Shown: positions 1-6,834 of the stretch, piece after piece
How positions within the stretch are numbered: the first letter of the stretch is position 1
Layout: every line of letters starts with the position of its first letter
DNA from: Desulfonatronospira sp964577315
GTDB taxonomy: Bacteria > Desulfobacterota > Desulfovibrionia > Desulfovibrionales > Desulfonatronovibrionaceae
NCBI GenBank assembly: GCA_964577315.1
Contig: CAZNYT010000068.1
Coordinates: forward strand, 1-11,462
Reading direction: 5' to 3'
Length of the DNA stretch: 11,462 bases
Program-made: the position numbers and the translations under genes
The notes under the pieces: model-generated
Seen by the model: only the letters and a program-made list of their open reading frames with translations
Told to the model about the DNA's origin: nothing
Database searches by the model: none

Positions 1-71
1 GATTTTGATATACGCTGCCTTGGAGTGAGTTTTTACGGCCTGTTTGCAGAATTCTAGGACCTCTAAATTAT

Positions 72-88
72 AAGTTTCGTTGTAGTTA
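72..88. repeat. Left copy of a 17-bp inverted repeat bracketing the gene block
   Basis: The plus strand reads AAGTTTCGTTGTAGTTA here, and its exact reverse complement occurs at 11372-11388. This copy directly abuts the stop codon of the transglycosylase gene. Read in the sense of that gene, the repeat is the first 17 bases after the stop. The far copy also lies downstream of its nearest gene, in the same sense relative to transcription. The match stops sharply at both ends. By eye there is no hairpin or T-tract, so it is not an ordinary terminator. Its function is unknown. Confidence 0.6.
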
Positions 89-2053
89 TTAGTAGCTCTC
101 CTCTGCATCAGCCATCTCCGAAGGCCCTAGCATAGGAGGGATATCGGGCATTCTTTCCGAAAGCCTGGTGGGAATCTGGTTCATTCGGGCCTGGTATATG
201 GCGGTGTAGGCAAAGACCCTTTCCACGTAATTCCGGGTTTCTCGGTAGGGCAGGGTCTCCACCCAGACATCCGCGGGTAGGGTGCCTGTCTCAGGCAGCC
301 AGTCCCGGATTTTGTTAATACCGGCGTTGTAGGCGGCCGTAGCTAGTACCGGGTTTTGCTGAAGCTCATTCAGGCGGAGATTCAGATAAAATGTTCCGAA
401 GCGGATGCTGGTTTCCGGTCTAAGAAGTGGATATGGATTGTTCCAGGATTCGTTCAGCTTGGAAGCGATGGTTCTGCCGGTACCGGGCATGATTTGCATT
501 ACGCCCAGAGCTCCGGCAGGGGATTTTATTTCCGGCATAAACATGCTTTCCTGGCGGGCCAGAGCCAGAATCCAGGCCGGGTCCAGATCTTTGTTTCGGG
601 CATGTTCCAGGAACAGATCCTGGAAGGATAAAGGAAATCTGAGCCTAAGGTCCTGAAATTCGTTGGCCTGGGCAGCGGCATGGATGGCCCGGTCATTCCA
701 GCCCAGGTCATGGGCCAGCACCGCAGCTGTAGCCAGTTGTCCGGAATTTTTGTCCTGCAGGGCGGTCAGCCATTCCCTTCGGGCATCTATCGTGCGCTCC
801 AGGTAAAAAAGCTCCAGGGCCCTTTGAATGCCGGGTTCCCGGAGAAGTTTTTGAATTTTTTCCGTGTCTGCTAAAAGGGTTTCATGGGGAAAAAGGTAGG
901 GACGCTGCAGCCGGTCCGCTGCGAGCAGTGAAAAATAGTTTTGTTTGCCCAATAGGTTGAGGTAGGTTCCTGCGGCCTGGCTTGCGTGTCCCAATTCTTC
1001 CAGGGCCCTTGCCCGCCAGTATTGCCATTTCATGCTTGCCTGCTGAGCATCTGTCAAATGCCTCCAGGCCTGCAGTACTTCCTCCCAATCCAGTTGGTAC
1101 AGTGCCGTCCGCACATGCCATTTTCGGGTGCGGGCGTCTTTTATTTGTTCCGGCATGTTGTCGAACCGCTCCAGGGCCTGGTCATGGCGTCTGAATGCCA
1201 GGTAGAGGGCTATATCGCGTTCTATCTCGGGGAAATCGCTCCGGGACCAACCGTATTCCTTGCGCAACCCATCCCACCTTTCTGTAGCGTAGGGGGTGTC
1301 TTTCCGGATCAGCTTTTTCATGCCGTGGACAAGCATTTTTTCCCGGGCAGGGTGCTCCATCCGGAACCAATTCTTTTGGGTGGTTTGCTGAGGATCCCTG
1401 GCGATGCGCAGCCACTGTTCCAGAATGGTCCTGTCCTGTTCGGGCAAATATTTTTTCAGATAATTAGCCAGGTTTAGCCGGTCCTGGTCCATGACCAGGT
1501 AGATCCTTTCCCAAGCCAGATTCGGGGTAAGTTTGTCCGCCTGACGCCAAGCCTCGAAAAGGGGATCGCATTTATCCGGCCTGGATTTTCCGTGGAGCCA
1601 AAGGTTTTCTGCCTGATCCCAGGCCTGCTCCCGCTTGCCGGTTTCCAGGAGAGCCTTGCCCCGGGCGCATTGCACCTTTTCCCGGGCGCTTCCCTGGTAA
1701 TCCCGGATCAATCTTTCCCAGTGCCGGTTATTGGCCAGATATTGAAGCCACTCACTCCTTAACTTTCCAGCCAAAGGGGTTTCGGAGAATTCTTCCAGAA
1801 AATCCAGGATTTCTTGTTCCCGTTCCAGGGATATATCCTGTTTAAGATGCCAATATACCAGGTAGGGATAAAGGGGATAGTCGGTCAAGGTGGAGGCCAG
1901 CCGGTTGAAATCTTCCTGGTGGCCTTGTTCCAAGGCCTTTTCTGCTTTAAGAAAATTTTCCCTCTGCTGGACTAGATCCGCCTTAGCCAGGGAAAACAGG
2001 AAACAGCATAGCAGAAAACATACTGCCGGGACCAAGATAAAGCCGCGCATCAT
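89..2053 (-). CDS. slt: Soluble lytic murein transglycosylase (Slt70-like), periplasmic
   Basis: This enzyme cleaves the MurNAc-GlcNAc bond of peptidoglycan to leave 1,6-anhydro-MurNAc ends, and acts in the periplasm during wall turnover. The 654 residues match the roughly 640-residue Slt70 layout. An N-terminal signal peptide (about residues 1-25) has a hydrophobic, Cys-rich core ending LAKA. A long helical superhelical (U-ring) region follows to about residue 480. The C-terminal SLT domain (about 488-600) contains ARQESMF with catalytic Glu502, then SPAGALGVMQIMPGTG and later ATAAYNAG, all hallmarks of the family. Cysteines in the signal core raise the option of a lipoprotein, but no clean lipobox is seen. 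GGAGG lies 5 bases before the first ATG and 8 before the second, so either Met1 or Met2 may be the start. It is transcribed in the same direction as fhs but 375 bp away, so it is probably a separate unit. Confidence 0.95.
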   Translation of the reverse strand: MMRGFILVPAVCFLLCCFLFSLAKADLVQQRENFLKAEKALEQGHQEDFNRLASTLTDYPLYPYLVYWHLKQDISLEREQEILDFLEEFSETPLAGKLRSEWLQYLANNRHWERLIRDYQGSAREKVQCARGKALLETGKREQAWDQAENLWLHGKSRPDKCDPLFEAWRQADKLTPNLAWERIYLVMDQDRLNLANYLKKYLPEQDRTILEQWLRIARDPQQTTQKNWFRMEHPAREKMLVHGMKKLIRKDTPYATERWDGLRKEYGWSRSDFPEIERDIALYLAFRRHDQALERFDNMPEQIKDARTRKWHVRTALYQLDWEEVLQAWRHLTDAQQASMKWQYWRARALEELGHASQAAGTYLNLLGKQNYFSLLAADRLQRPYLFPHETLLADTEKIQKLLREPGIQRALELFYLERTIDARREWLTALQDKNSGQLATAAVLAHDLGWNDRAIHAAAQANEFQDLRLRFPLSFQDLFLEHARNKDLDPAWILALARQESMFMPEIKSPAGALGVMQIMPGTGRTIASKLNESWNNPYPLLRPETSIRFGTFYLNLRLNELQQNPVLATAAYNAGINKIRDWLPETGTLPADVWVETLPYRETRNYVERVFAYTAIYQARMNQIPTRLSERMPDIPPMLGPSEMADAEESY

Positions 2054-2058
2054 GGCAG

Positions 2059-2063
2059 CCTCC
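2059..2063 (-). promoter_or_regulatory. Ribosome binding site of the transglycosylase gene
   Basis: A perfect GGAGG on the minus strand serves two tandem ATG codons (2051-2053 and 2048-2050). The spacing is 5 bases to the first and 8 to the second. The second is closer to the usual spacing, so the mature gene may be one codon shorter at its start. Confidence 0.7.
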
Positions 2064-2129
2064 TATATATGCCAGGACCTAAAGACTGGGAGCGTCTGTT
2101 ATTCTATTGACCTATGTTAATTATGATAC

Positions 2130-2142
2130 GTCCATCATGGAC
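2130..2142. promoter_or_regulatory. Small perfect palindrome upstream of slt, possible operator
   Basis: GTCCAT-C-ATGGAC is a perfect 6+1+6 palindrome about 80 bases upstream of the slt start. It could be a repressor site, but a palindrome this short can arise by chance and no regulator is identifiable. Confidence 0.25.
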
Positions 2143-2235
2143 CAAGATAACCTTGCAAGAAAATATTACAGTACCAGGAAAAGGGCAAGGCTAAAAAAGA
2201 TTTTTGGGTAGAAAATGGTAAGCATTTGTATTTGT

Positions 2236-2306
2236 AACTATTCACGAGATCTTTTTGCGTGCCGTGCCTCCCGGCGAAAGCACGCAAAAAGATCTCGTGA
2301 ATAGTT
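2236..2306. repeat. Perfect 27-bp inverted repeat with 17-nt loop
   Basis: The arms at 2236-2262 and 2280-2306 are exact reverse complements over 27 bases, separated by 17 bases. The outer ends read AACTATTCACGAGATC and GATCTCGTGAATAGTT. No T-tract follows on either strand, and the hairpin lies beyond the fhs terminator, so a plain Rho-independent terminator is unlikely. The outer 10 bases recur at 2320-2329. A small non-autonomous mobile palindrome (REP or MITE-like), an insertion-sequence remnant or a cruciform site are possible. No target-site duplication could be confirmed. Confidence 0.85.
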
Positions 2307-2377
2307 TGGATAAAACATGGTGAATAGTTGCTTGTATTTTAAGAATTTAAGTTCTGTCTGGGAGGCGGATGGAAGAG

Positions 2378-2404
2378 TAAAGGGGAGCAGGCTGGCTGCT
2401 CCCC
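2378..2404 (-). terminator. Rho-independent terminator of fhs
   Basis: On the minus strand GGGGAGCAG, loop CCAGC, CTGCTCCCC forms a perfect 9-bp GC-rich stem. It starts 25 bases after the fhs stop and is followed by TTTACTCTT. The T-run is short, but stem strength and position fit a terminator for fhs. Confidence 0.75.
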
Positions 2405-2428
2405 AGGGGATATATTGCTGGGCGGAAT

Positions 2429-4192
2429 TTAGAACAAGCCCTTTACCCGGCCGGTCTCAGTGTCCACATCGATGCGCCGGTATGCCGGGTCGGATCCGGT
2501 GCCGGGCATGAGGCTGATGGTCCCGGACACGGGAACCACGAACCCGGCGCCCTTGTAGGTTAAAATGTCCCGCACAGGCAGGGTCCAGTTCTTGGGGACC
2601 CCTTTCAGGGAGGGTTCGTGGGACAAAGAGAGATGGGTTTTGACCATGCAGGTGCCCATGTTCTTCATATCCGGGTCGGATTCCATGCGTTTGAGCTTGG
2701 CCTGGGCATCGGGGCCGAAGCTGACACCGTCCGCTCCGTAGACTTCCCTGGCGATAAGCTCGATGCGCTTTTCCAAGGGAGTATCCAGATCGTACAGGAA
2801 CCTGAAATCGTTTTCCTCCTCGCAGGCGTCCGCGACCGCGTCCGCGAGTTCCAAGGCGCCGTCACCGCCGTACATGAAATGATTGGATACCGCCACCCTG
2901 GCTCCGGCTTCCTCGCACAGGCGGCGGACAGCCTTGATCTCGTTGTCCGTGTCCGTGGGGAAGGCATTGATGCAGACCACGGGGTTGATTCCGGATTTTT
3001 TCACGGTTTCAATGTGGTGCAGGAGGTTCTTGGTGCCCTCTTCCACCCAGGCCACGTTTTCTTTGCCGTACTCTTCGGGCATGGGGCGGCCGGGAACCGG
3101 TACTGGAGCACCTCCGTGACATTTCAGGGCCCGGATAGTGGCTACCACCACGGCGCAGTGGGGCTTTAAGCCCGAGTAGCGGCACTTGAGGTTCCAGAAC
3201 TTTTCAAACCCGATATCCGCGCCGAAACCGCTTTCAGTGATGTTGTAGTCCGCTAGCTTTAAGGCTACCCGGTCCGAGATCACCGAGCTCTGACCGATGG
3301 CGATGTTGGCGAATGGGCCGGCGTGCACCGCAACGGGCTGACCTTCCAGGGTCTGCATGAGGTTGGGATTCAGGGCTTCCACCATCCATGCGGTCATGGC
3401 CCCGTCCACTTCTAAATCTGCGGTGGTGATGGGCCGATCAAAGCGGTCGTAGGCCACCACGATCTTGCCCATTTTATCGCGCATGTCCTCCAGGTTCTTG
3501 GCCACGGAAAGGATGGCCATGATTTCCGAGCTCACTGCGATCTCGAACTTGGACTGCATCATGGGGCCGTCCATCTTGCCCCCTTGACCGATGGTGATGT
3601 TACGCAGGGCCTGGGCGCAGAAGTCGATGATCCATCCGAATTCCACCTTTTTGGGATGAATGTCCAGGCGCTTCAGGTTGCGCTTGGCCAGTTCCTCGTC
3701 GGAATAGTTGTTTTCGTGCTGCATGCGGGAGGTTAGAGCCACCATGCCCAGGTTGTGGGAGTTCATGATGGCGTTGATGTCCCCGGTCAGTCCCAGAGAA
3801 AAAGGGGTTAAGGGGATGCATTGGGCCAGGCCGCCCCCGGCTGCAGAACCCTTGATGTTCATAGTGGGGCCGCCTGAGGGTTGCCTAATGGCTCCCATCA
3901 CGGATTTGTTTCGCTTGCCCATGCCCTGGACCAGGCCCATGGTGCAGGTGGTCTTGCCTTCGCCCAGAGGGGTGGGGGTAATGGCGGTAACATCCACGTA
4001 TTTTCCGTCGGGTTTGTCCTTCAAGCGCTCCAGGATTTTTAGGTAATCCAGTTTGCTCACATAGTGCCCCTGGGGAAGAAGCTCTTCCTGCTGCAGCCCC
4101 ATTTCTTCCCCCAGTTGGTAGATGCTTTTCATGCGTTTTTCCGCTTCTTCTGCGATTTCCCAATCCGCGTGCTTGGTGGGATCAAGAGCCAT
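2429..4192 (-). CDS. fhs: Formate-tetrahydrofolate ligase (10-formyl-THF synthetase)
   Basis: This enzyme condenses formate, ATP and tetrahydrofolate to 10-formyl-THF in the cytoplasm. That is the first folate step of the methyl branch of the Wood-Ljungdahl pathway, and it can run in reverse during acetate oxidation. The 587 residues slightly exceed the usual 555-560. A P-loop-like PTPLGEGKTT lies at 73-82. The first family signature appears as NIKGSAAGGGLAQ (112-124), where most homologues have KGGAAGGGY. The second, VATIRALKCHGG, is intact. The expected C-terminal segments follow, ending in GLF. GGAGGA sits 5 bases before the ATG, supporting the start. A hairpin terminator follows the stop. 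The gene stands alone and diverges from the RACo-like operon across a 479-bp control region. The pathway link with its neighbours is clear; shared regulation is inferred. Confidence 0.97.
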   Translation of the reverse strand: MALDPTKHADWEIAEEAEKRMKSIYQLGEEMGLQQEELLPQGHYVSKLDYLKILERLKDKPDGKYVDVTAITPTPLGEGKTTCTMGLVQGMGKRNKSVMGAIRQPSGGPTMNIKGSAAGGGLAQCIPLTPFSLGLTGDINAIMNSHNLGMVALTSRMQHENNYSDEELAKRNLKRLDIHPKKVEFGWIIDFCAQALRNITIGQGGKMDGPMMQSKFEIAVSSEIMAILSVAKNLEDMRDKMGKIVVAYDRFDRPITTADLEVDGAMTAWMVEALNPNLMQTLEGQPVAVHAGPFANIAIGQSSVISDRVALKLADYNITESGFGADIGFEKFWNLKCRYSGLKPHCAVVVATIRALKCHGGAPVPVPGRPMPEEYGKENVAWVEEGTKNLLHHIETVKKSGINPVVCINAFPTDTDNEIKAVRRLCEEAGARVAVSNHFMYGGDGALELADAVADACEEENDFRFLYDLDTPLEKRIELIAREVYGADGVSFGPDAQAKLKRMESDPDMKNMGTCMVKTHLSLSHEPSLKGVPKNWTLPVRDILTYKGAGFVVPVSGTISLMPGTGSDPAYRRIDVDTETGRVKGLF

Positions 4193-4238
4193 GTTGGTCC
4201 TCCTTTGCTAGATTTTAAAAGATTTCTAGGGATTCAAA

Positions 4239-4267
4239 CCCAGTTGGCCGCACCCCGGCAGGCTGGG
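4239..4267 (-). other. Possible hairpin in the fhs leader
   Basis: On the minus strand CCCAG and CTGGG form a 5-bp outer stem around an inner GCCG/CGGC stem with a five-base loop, separated by a 3x3 internal loop. It lies about 47 bases before the fhs start. It could be a structured leader element or simply GC-rich sequence. Confidence 0.3.
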
Positions 4268-4436
4268 TAGTGGTGTGAGCTAACTCCCATCGGATTAAGC
4301 AGACCCGGGCAAAAAAGATAACGGTTCTTGAAGCGTGAGATAACTAGCTGAGTGGCCCGGAAGAAATGCTTTTCGGATGGAAACAAGCCTTTTTTCATCT
4401 TAAAGTAAGGGATGAACTAATGTTAATTTAAAATAA

Positions 4437-4454
4437 GTTCAACTTAGAATGAAC
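4437..4454. promoter_or_regulatory. Operator-like dyad GTTCA-N8-TGAAC
   Basis: Two perfect 5-bp half sites, GTTCA and TGAAC, are spaced by eight bases in the AT-rich centre of the divergent region. The same half site recurs at 4413-4417 and in the palindrome at 4621-4630, which makes a shared regulator plausible but unproven. Confidence 0.35.
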
Positions 4455-4483
4455 ATATTTTAAACGCAACTTGTAATTAGATG

Positions 4484-4498
4484 AAAGGTTAAACCTTT
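4484..4498. promoter_or_regulatory. Operator-like palindrome AAAGGTT-A-AACCTTT
   Basis: A perfect 7+1+7 palindrome lies about 56 bases upstream of the plus-strand TATAAT box. Size and position fit a regulator binding site. No regulator gene is present in the window. Confidence 0.4.
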
Positions 4499-4531
4499 GG
4501 GATCAATGGTTAGATAATTCGGGGCTAAAAG

Positions 4532-4560
4532 GAGACTCCACATGCCTGGTCCAGTATAAT
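4532..4560 (+). promoter_or_regulatory. Candidate sigma-70 promoter of the RACo-like operon
   Basis: A perfect TATAAT (4555-4560) is preceded after 17 bases by GAGACT (4532-4537), which matches only the central GAC of the TTGACA consensus. A weak -35 suggests activator dependence. The start codon lies 112 bases downstream, leaving a long leader that contains the 4621-4630 palindrome. Confidence 0.4.
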
Positions 4561-4620
4561 TCTAGTCGCAAGAATCACCTGATCGGGTTTGCATTTGTCC
4601 CGAGTAGCGGATAAAGTGAT

Positions 4621-4630
4621 GAACATGTTC
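4621..4630. promoter_or_regulatory. Palindrome GAACATGTTC in the leader of the RACo-like operon
   Basis: A perfect 10-bp palindrome sits 42 bases before the start codon and downstream of the candidate promoter, where a bound repressor would block transcription. It shares the GAAC/GTTC half site with the dyad at 4437-4454. Confidence 0.35.
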
Positions 4631-4671
4631 GTTAAAGTCAATATTTCTGCAAAAATCAGGAGCAAAAGAAC

Positions 4672-6204
4672 ATGAAATCCTTGGTGCGAGCGGTACCGGT
4701 GTCAGCTCCCGGCCCTAGCCTGCAGGACAATACTGGGGATTTGGACCGCTTGAAAAGGGTTTTGCGCGTTCAGCTGGAAGGTACTCCTCTGTACTGTCCC
4801 TTTGCCCGGATGGGCAAGATTGCGGGTAGATTTCGGGAGAGCTCCTTTCAGGGCAGCGCCGTGTTAAACGACTTGGGTTGTTGCTGGGAATTGGTGGACT
4901 TTTTGCCAGCTGAGCCAGGATTATTTCCGGGCATTGCCCTGGATCTGGGGACTTCCCATCTGGAGGCGGTTCTGGTGGATATGATGACTGGGGAGGAAAA
5001 GGCCAGGGCTGCTCGGGCGCACAGCCAGGGCGAATTCGGCCCGGATGTTTTGACCCGAATCCATTACGCATCCAGTCCAGGAGGGTTGAACAGGCTGCAG
5101 GAAAGGGTAGCAGCGGACATCAATAGCCTGGCCAGTGAGCTAGCTAATGAGTTGGGAATCGGGGTCAGGGAGATTCGGGGTATGAGCCTGGCAGGGAATA
5201 CAGCTATGACCCATTTTCTGCTGGGATTGGATCCCTACCATCTGTGCCGCGAGCCATACATACCGGTAGTTAATAGCGTGGACACCCTTCATGCCCAGGA
5301 TCTGGGCCTGGATATCCATTCCCATGCCCCGGTCTGGGTGGCTCCCAACGTGGGCAGCTATTTCGGAGGGGATCTTTTGGCGGGCATAATTGCCTGCGAT
5401 TTGGATCTGGAGGAACACCCCTCCCTGCTAATAGACGTGGGGACCAATGCAGAGGTGGTTTTGGGGGGCAGGGAATTTCTCCTGGCTTGCGCTGGAGCGG
5501 CTGGACCTGCCCTGGAGGGGGGTGTGGCCAAGATGGGCATGCAGGCCTCCCAGGGAGCTATCGACCAGGTACGCATCCATCCCGATACCCGGGAGTTGGA
5601 TTTTTTTACCATAGGCGGCCAGGCTCCCCGGGGAATCTGCGGTTCCGGCTTGATTGATCTGGCTGCCGGGATGTATATGGCCGGGATGATAGATACCAGG
5701 GGCAGGCTTGTGCCGGAAAACGTCCCAGAGCGCTATATCCGGGATGAGCACGACCCCGCCTTTGTGGTGGCCTGGGCCAAAGATACGGAACACGGCCGGG
5801 ATATTGTTGTCAGTCAGTCCGATTTAAATGCCCTTATTCGCTCCAAGGCAGCCATGTACGCAGTGCTTTCCACCCTGGTGGAGCAGCTGGGACTGACTTT
5901 TGCGGATTTGGGCAGGATTAACGTGGCCGGGGCCTTCGGCAGGCATATAGAACCGGGCAGGGCAGTGGTTCTGGGCATGCTGCCGGATTTGCCCCTAGAG
6001 ACCTATCAGCCCGTGGGCAACACATCCTTGAAAGGCGCGGTAAAGGTTCTCACCCACCAGGAAGCCAGGCAGAGGATAAGGGAAGCTGCTCAAAGGATCA
6101 CCTATATAGAGCTGAACGTGAACCAGGAATTTATGCACCGGTTTTCCGGGGCAAGGTTTATTCCACATACCAACCGGGAGCTGTTTCCCTCGGTCCCGGT
6201 ATAA
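4672..6204 (+). CDS. RACo-like corrinoid-protein reductive activator lacking the N-terminal ferredoxin domain
   Basis: This belongs to the ASKHA-type ATPases that drive reduction of Co(II) to Co(I) in corrinoid proteins (RACo/RamA-type, DUF4445). Residues 15-30 (PSLQDNTGDLDRLKRV) align with residues 132-147 of the full-length paralogue at 8640-10535, so about 117 N-terminal residues, the whole [2Fe-2S] domain, are absent. A stop at 4633-4635 lies in frame upstream and AGGAG sits 9 bases before the ATG, so this is not a mis-set start. ASKHA motifs follow: DLGTSHLE (91-98), AGNTAMTHF (174-182), IDVGTNAEVVLGG (254-266), GICGSGLIDL (321-330), VAGAFGR (418-424). The paralogue has DLGTTT and GTNG at two of these places. 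Its seven cysteines form no cluster. It is followed by a flavodoxin-fold gene and a DUF3786 gene in one operon. Inferred role: an activator, or a regulator, that takes its electron from another protein. Confidence 0.9.
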   Translation: MKSLVRAVPVSAPGPSLQDNTGDLDRLKRVLRVQLEGTPLYCPFARMGKIAGRFRESSFQGSAVLNDLGCCWELVDFLPAEPGLFPGIALDLGTSHLEAVLVDMMTGEEKARAARAHSQGEFGPDVLTRIHYASSPGGLNRLQERVAADINSLASELANELGIGVREIRGMSLAGNTAMTHFLLGLDPYHLCREPYIPVVNSVDTLHAQDLGLDIHSHAPVWVAPNVGSYFGGDLLAGIIACDLDLEEHPSLLIDVGTNAEVVLGGREFLLACAGAAGPALEGGVAKMGMQASQGAIDQVRIHPDTRELDFFTIGGQAPRGICGSGLIDLAAGMYMAGMIDTRGRLVPENVPERYIRDEHDPAFVVAWAKDTEHGRDIVVSQSDLNALIRSKAAMYAVLSTLVEQLGLTFADLGRINVAGAFGRHIEPGRAVVLGMLPDLPLETYQPVGNTSLKGAVKVLTHQEARQRIREAAQRITYIELNVNQEFMHRFSGARFIPHTNRELFPSVPV

Positions 6205-6231
6205 CGTTTTTAACCCGAGGCAGAGGTGCGT

Positions 6232-6834
6232 ATGGCGGATTTGGTGGCAATATACGGCAGTCCCAGGCGGGAAGGGAATTCATCCACCCTGTTGGCCCGG
6301 GCAGTTCAAGGGGTCCGGGATACTGGCGAATGCAGCGTGCAGGAGTTTTATGTCAGGGATCAAAAGATTTCGCCCTGCCTGGAGATCTATAAGTGTCAAG
6401 AAAGCGGAGAGTGCGCGATCCAGGACGACTTCCAGAAGATCCGGGACGAGATTCTTTCCGCACAGGGGTTGCTGTTGGCGTCTCCCATCTTCTTCTATTC
6501 CGTCAGCGCCCAGGTCAAGGTGCTTATGGACCGGTTTCAATCCCTATGGGTCCGCAAATACTGGATTGACCGGGAACAAAGAGGGGGCAGGCCTTTCAGA
6601 CGCCGGGGAGTGTTTATCTCGGCAGGGGCCACCAGCGGGGAGCGCCTTTTTGACGGGGCTCTGTTGAGCGTCAGATACTTCTTTGACGTTCTGGACATGG
6701 AGCTCTGGGATAGTCTGCTGTGCCGAGGACTGGACGGGGCAGAGGACGTATGGGAACGGCCAGAGTATCTGGAGAAGGCCTACCATTTGGGGAGGGAGCT
6801 TGCTACGAGCCTGAGGTTGAACATCCATGACTGA
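6232..6834 (+). CDS. Flavodoxin-fold NAD(P)H-dependent FMN oxidoreductase family protein
   Basis: This looks like a member of the NADPH-dependent FMN reductase / iron-sulfur-flavoprotein group. A beta strand leads into GSPRREGNSSTL, the FMN-phosphate loop. ASPIFFYSVSAQVKVLMDRF matches the later conserved flavin-contact segment. Between them, PC-(5)-C-(5)-C followed by DDF resembles the cysteine motif of iron-sulfur flavoproteins (usually C-x2-C-x2-C-x5-C before DDM), but the second cysteine is replaced by Ile, so a [4Fe-4S] cluster is doubtful. The ATG at 6232 has GAGG five bases upstream. A GTG at 6226 would add two residues and cannot be excluded. It lies 27 bases after the RACo-like gene and overlaps the next gene by 8 bases, indicating one operon. 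Inferred: an electron donor or redox partner for the ferredoxin-less activator. Confidence 0.87.
   Translation: MADLVAIYGSPRREGNSSTLLARAVQGVRDTGECSVQEFYVRDQKISPCLEIYKCQESGECAIQDDFQKIRDEILSAQGLLLASPIFFYSVSAQVKVLMDRFQSLWVRKYWIDREQRGGRPFRRRGVFISAGATSGERLFDGALLSVRYFFDVLDMELWDSLLCRGLDGAEDVWERPEYLEKAYHLGRELATSLRLNIHD

Larger units (their letters stand above)
2054..2428. other. Non-coding gap between slt and fhs
   Basis: This 375-bp gap has no credible gene. It holds the slt ribosome binding site, a small palindrome (2130-2142), a perfect 27-bp inverted repeat (2236-2306) and the fhs terminator hairpin (2378-2404). The 10-mer GTGAATAGTT, which forms the outer end of the right repeat arm, occurs again at 2320-2329. 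No clear sigma-70 promoter for slt could be fixed by eye. Confidence 0.6.
4193..4671. promoter_or_regulatory. Divergent control region between fhs and the RACo-like operon
   Basis: This 479-bp stretch has no credible gene. The fhs side (about 4193-4330) is GC-richer and can fold in the fhs leader. The middle (about 4380-4500) is AT-rich. Short symmetric motifs lie at 4437-4454, 4484-4498 and 4621-4630, and a TATAAT hexamer at 4555-4560 faces the plus-strand operon. TGAAC or GTTCA occurs repeatedly (4413-4417, 4437-4441, 4450-4454, and both halves of 4621-4630). This is compatible with a dimeric regulator controlling one or both directions. No known riboswitch consensus was recognised. Confidence 0.6.

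Noticed and set aside
986..1477. A 163-codon plus-strand open frame inside the transglycosylase gene
   Set aside because: Antisense shadow; no family match by eye and no convincing ribosome binding site.
2618..3169. A 183-codon plus-strand open frame inside fhs
   Set aside because: Antisense shadow of fhs, whose reading frame shows the family signatures throughout.
4225..4310. tRNA-like sequence on the minus strand (GGGAGTTAGCTCA and GGGTTTGAATCCC)
   Set aside because: The two pieces resemble a tRNA start and a T-arm, but the T-stem pairs over only three bases and no anticodon arm or full acceptor stem can be built. Probably chance, though a decayed tRNA or attachment-site remnant cannot be excluded.
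4193..4330. Cobalamin or tetrahydrofolate riboswitch in the fhs leader
   Set aside because: The leader is GC-rich and can fold, but no B12-box or folate-riboswitch core consensus could be recognised.
4353..4374. Possible sigma-54 promoter (TGGCCCG...TGCT)
   Set aside because: The GG and GC elements are 12 bases apart instead of the required 10.
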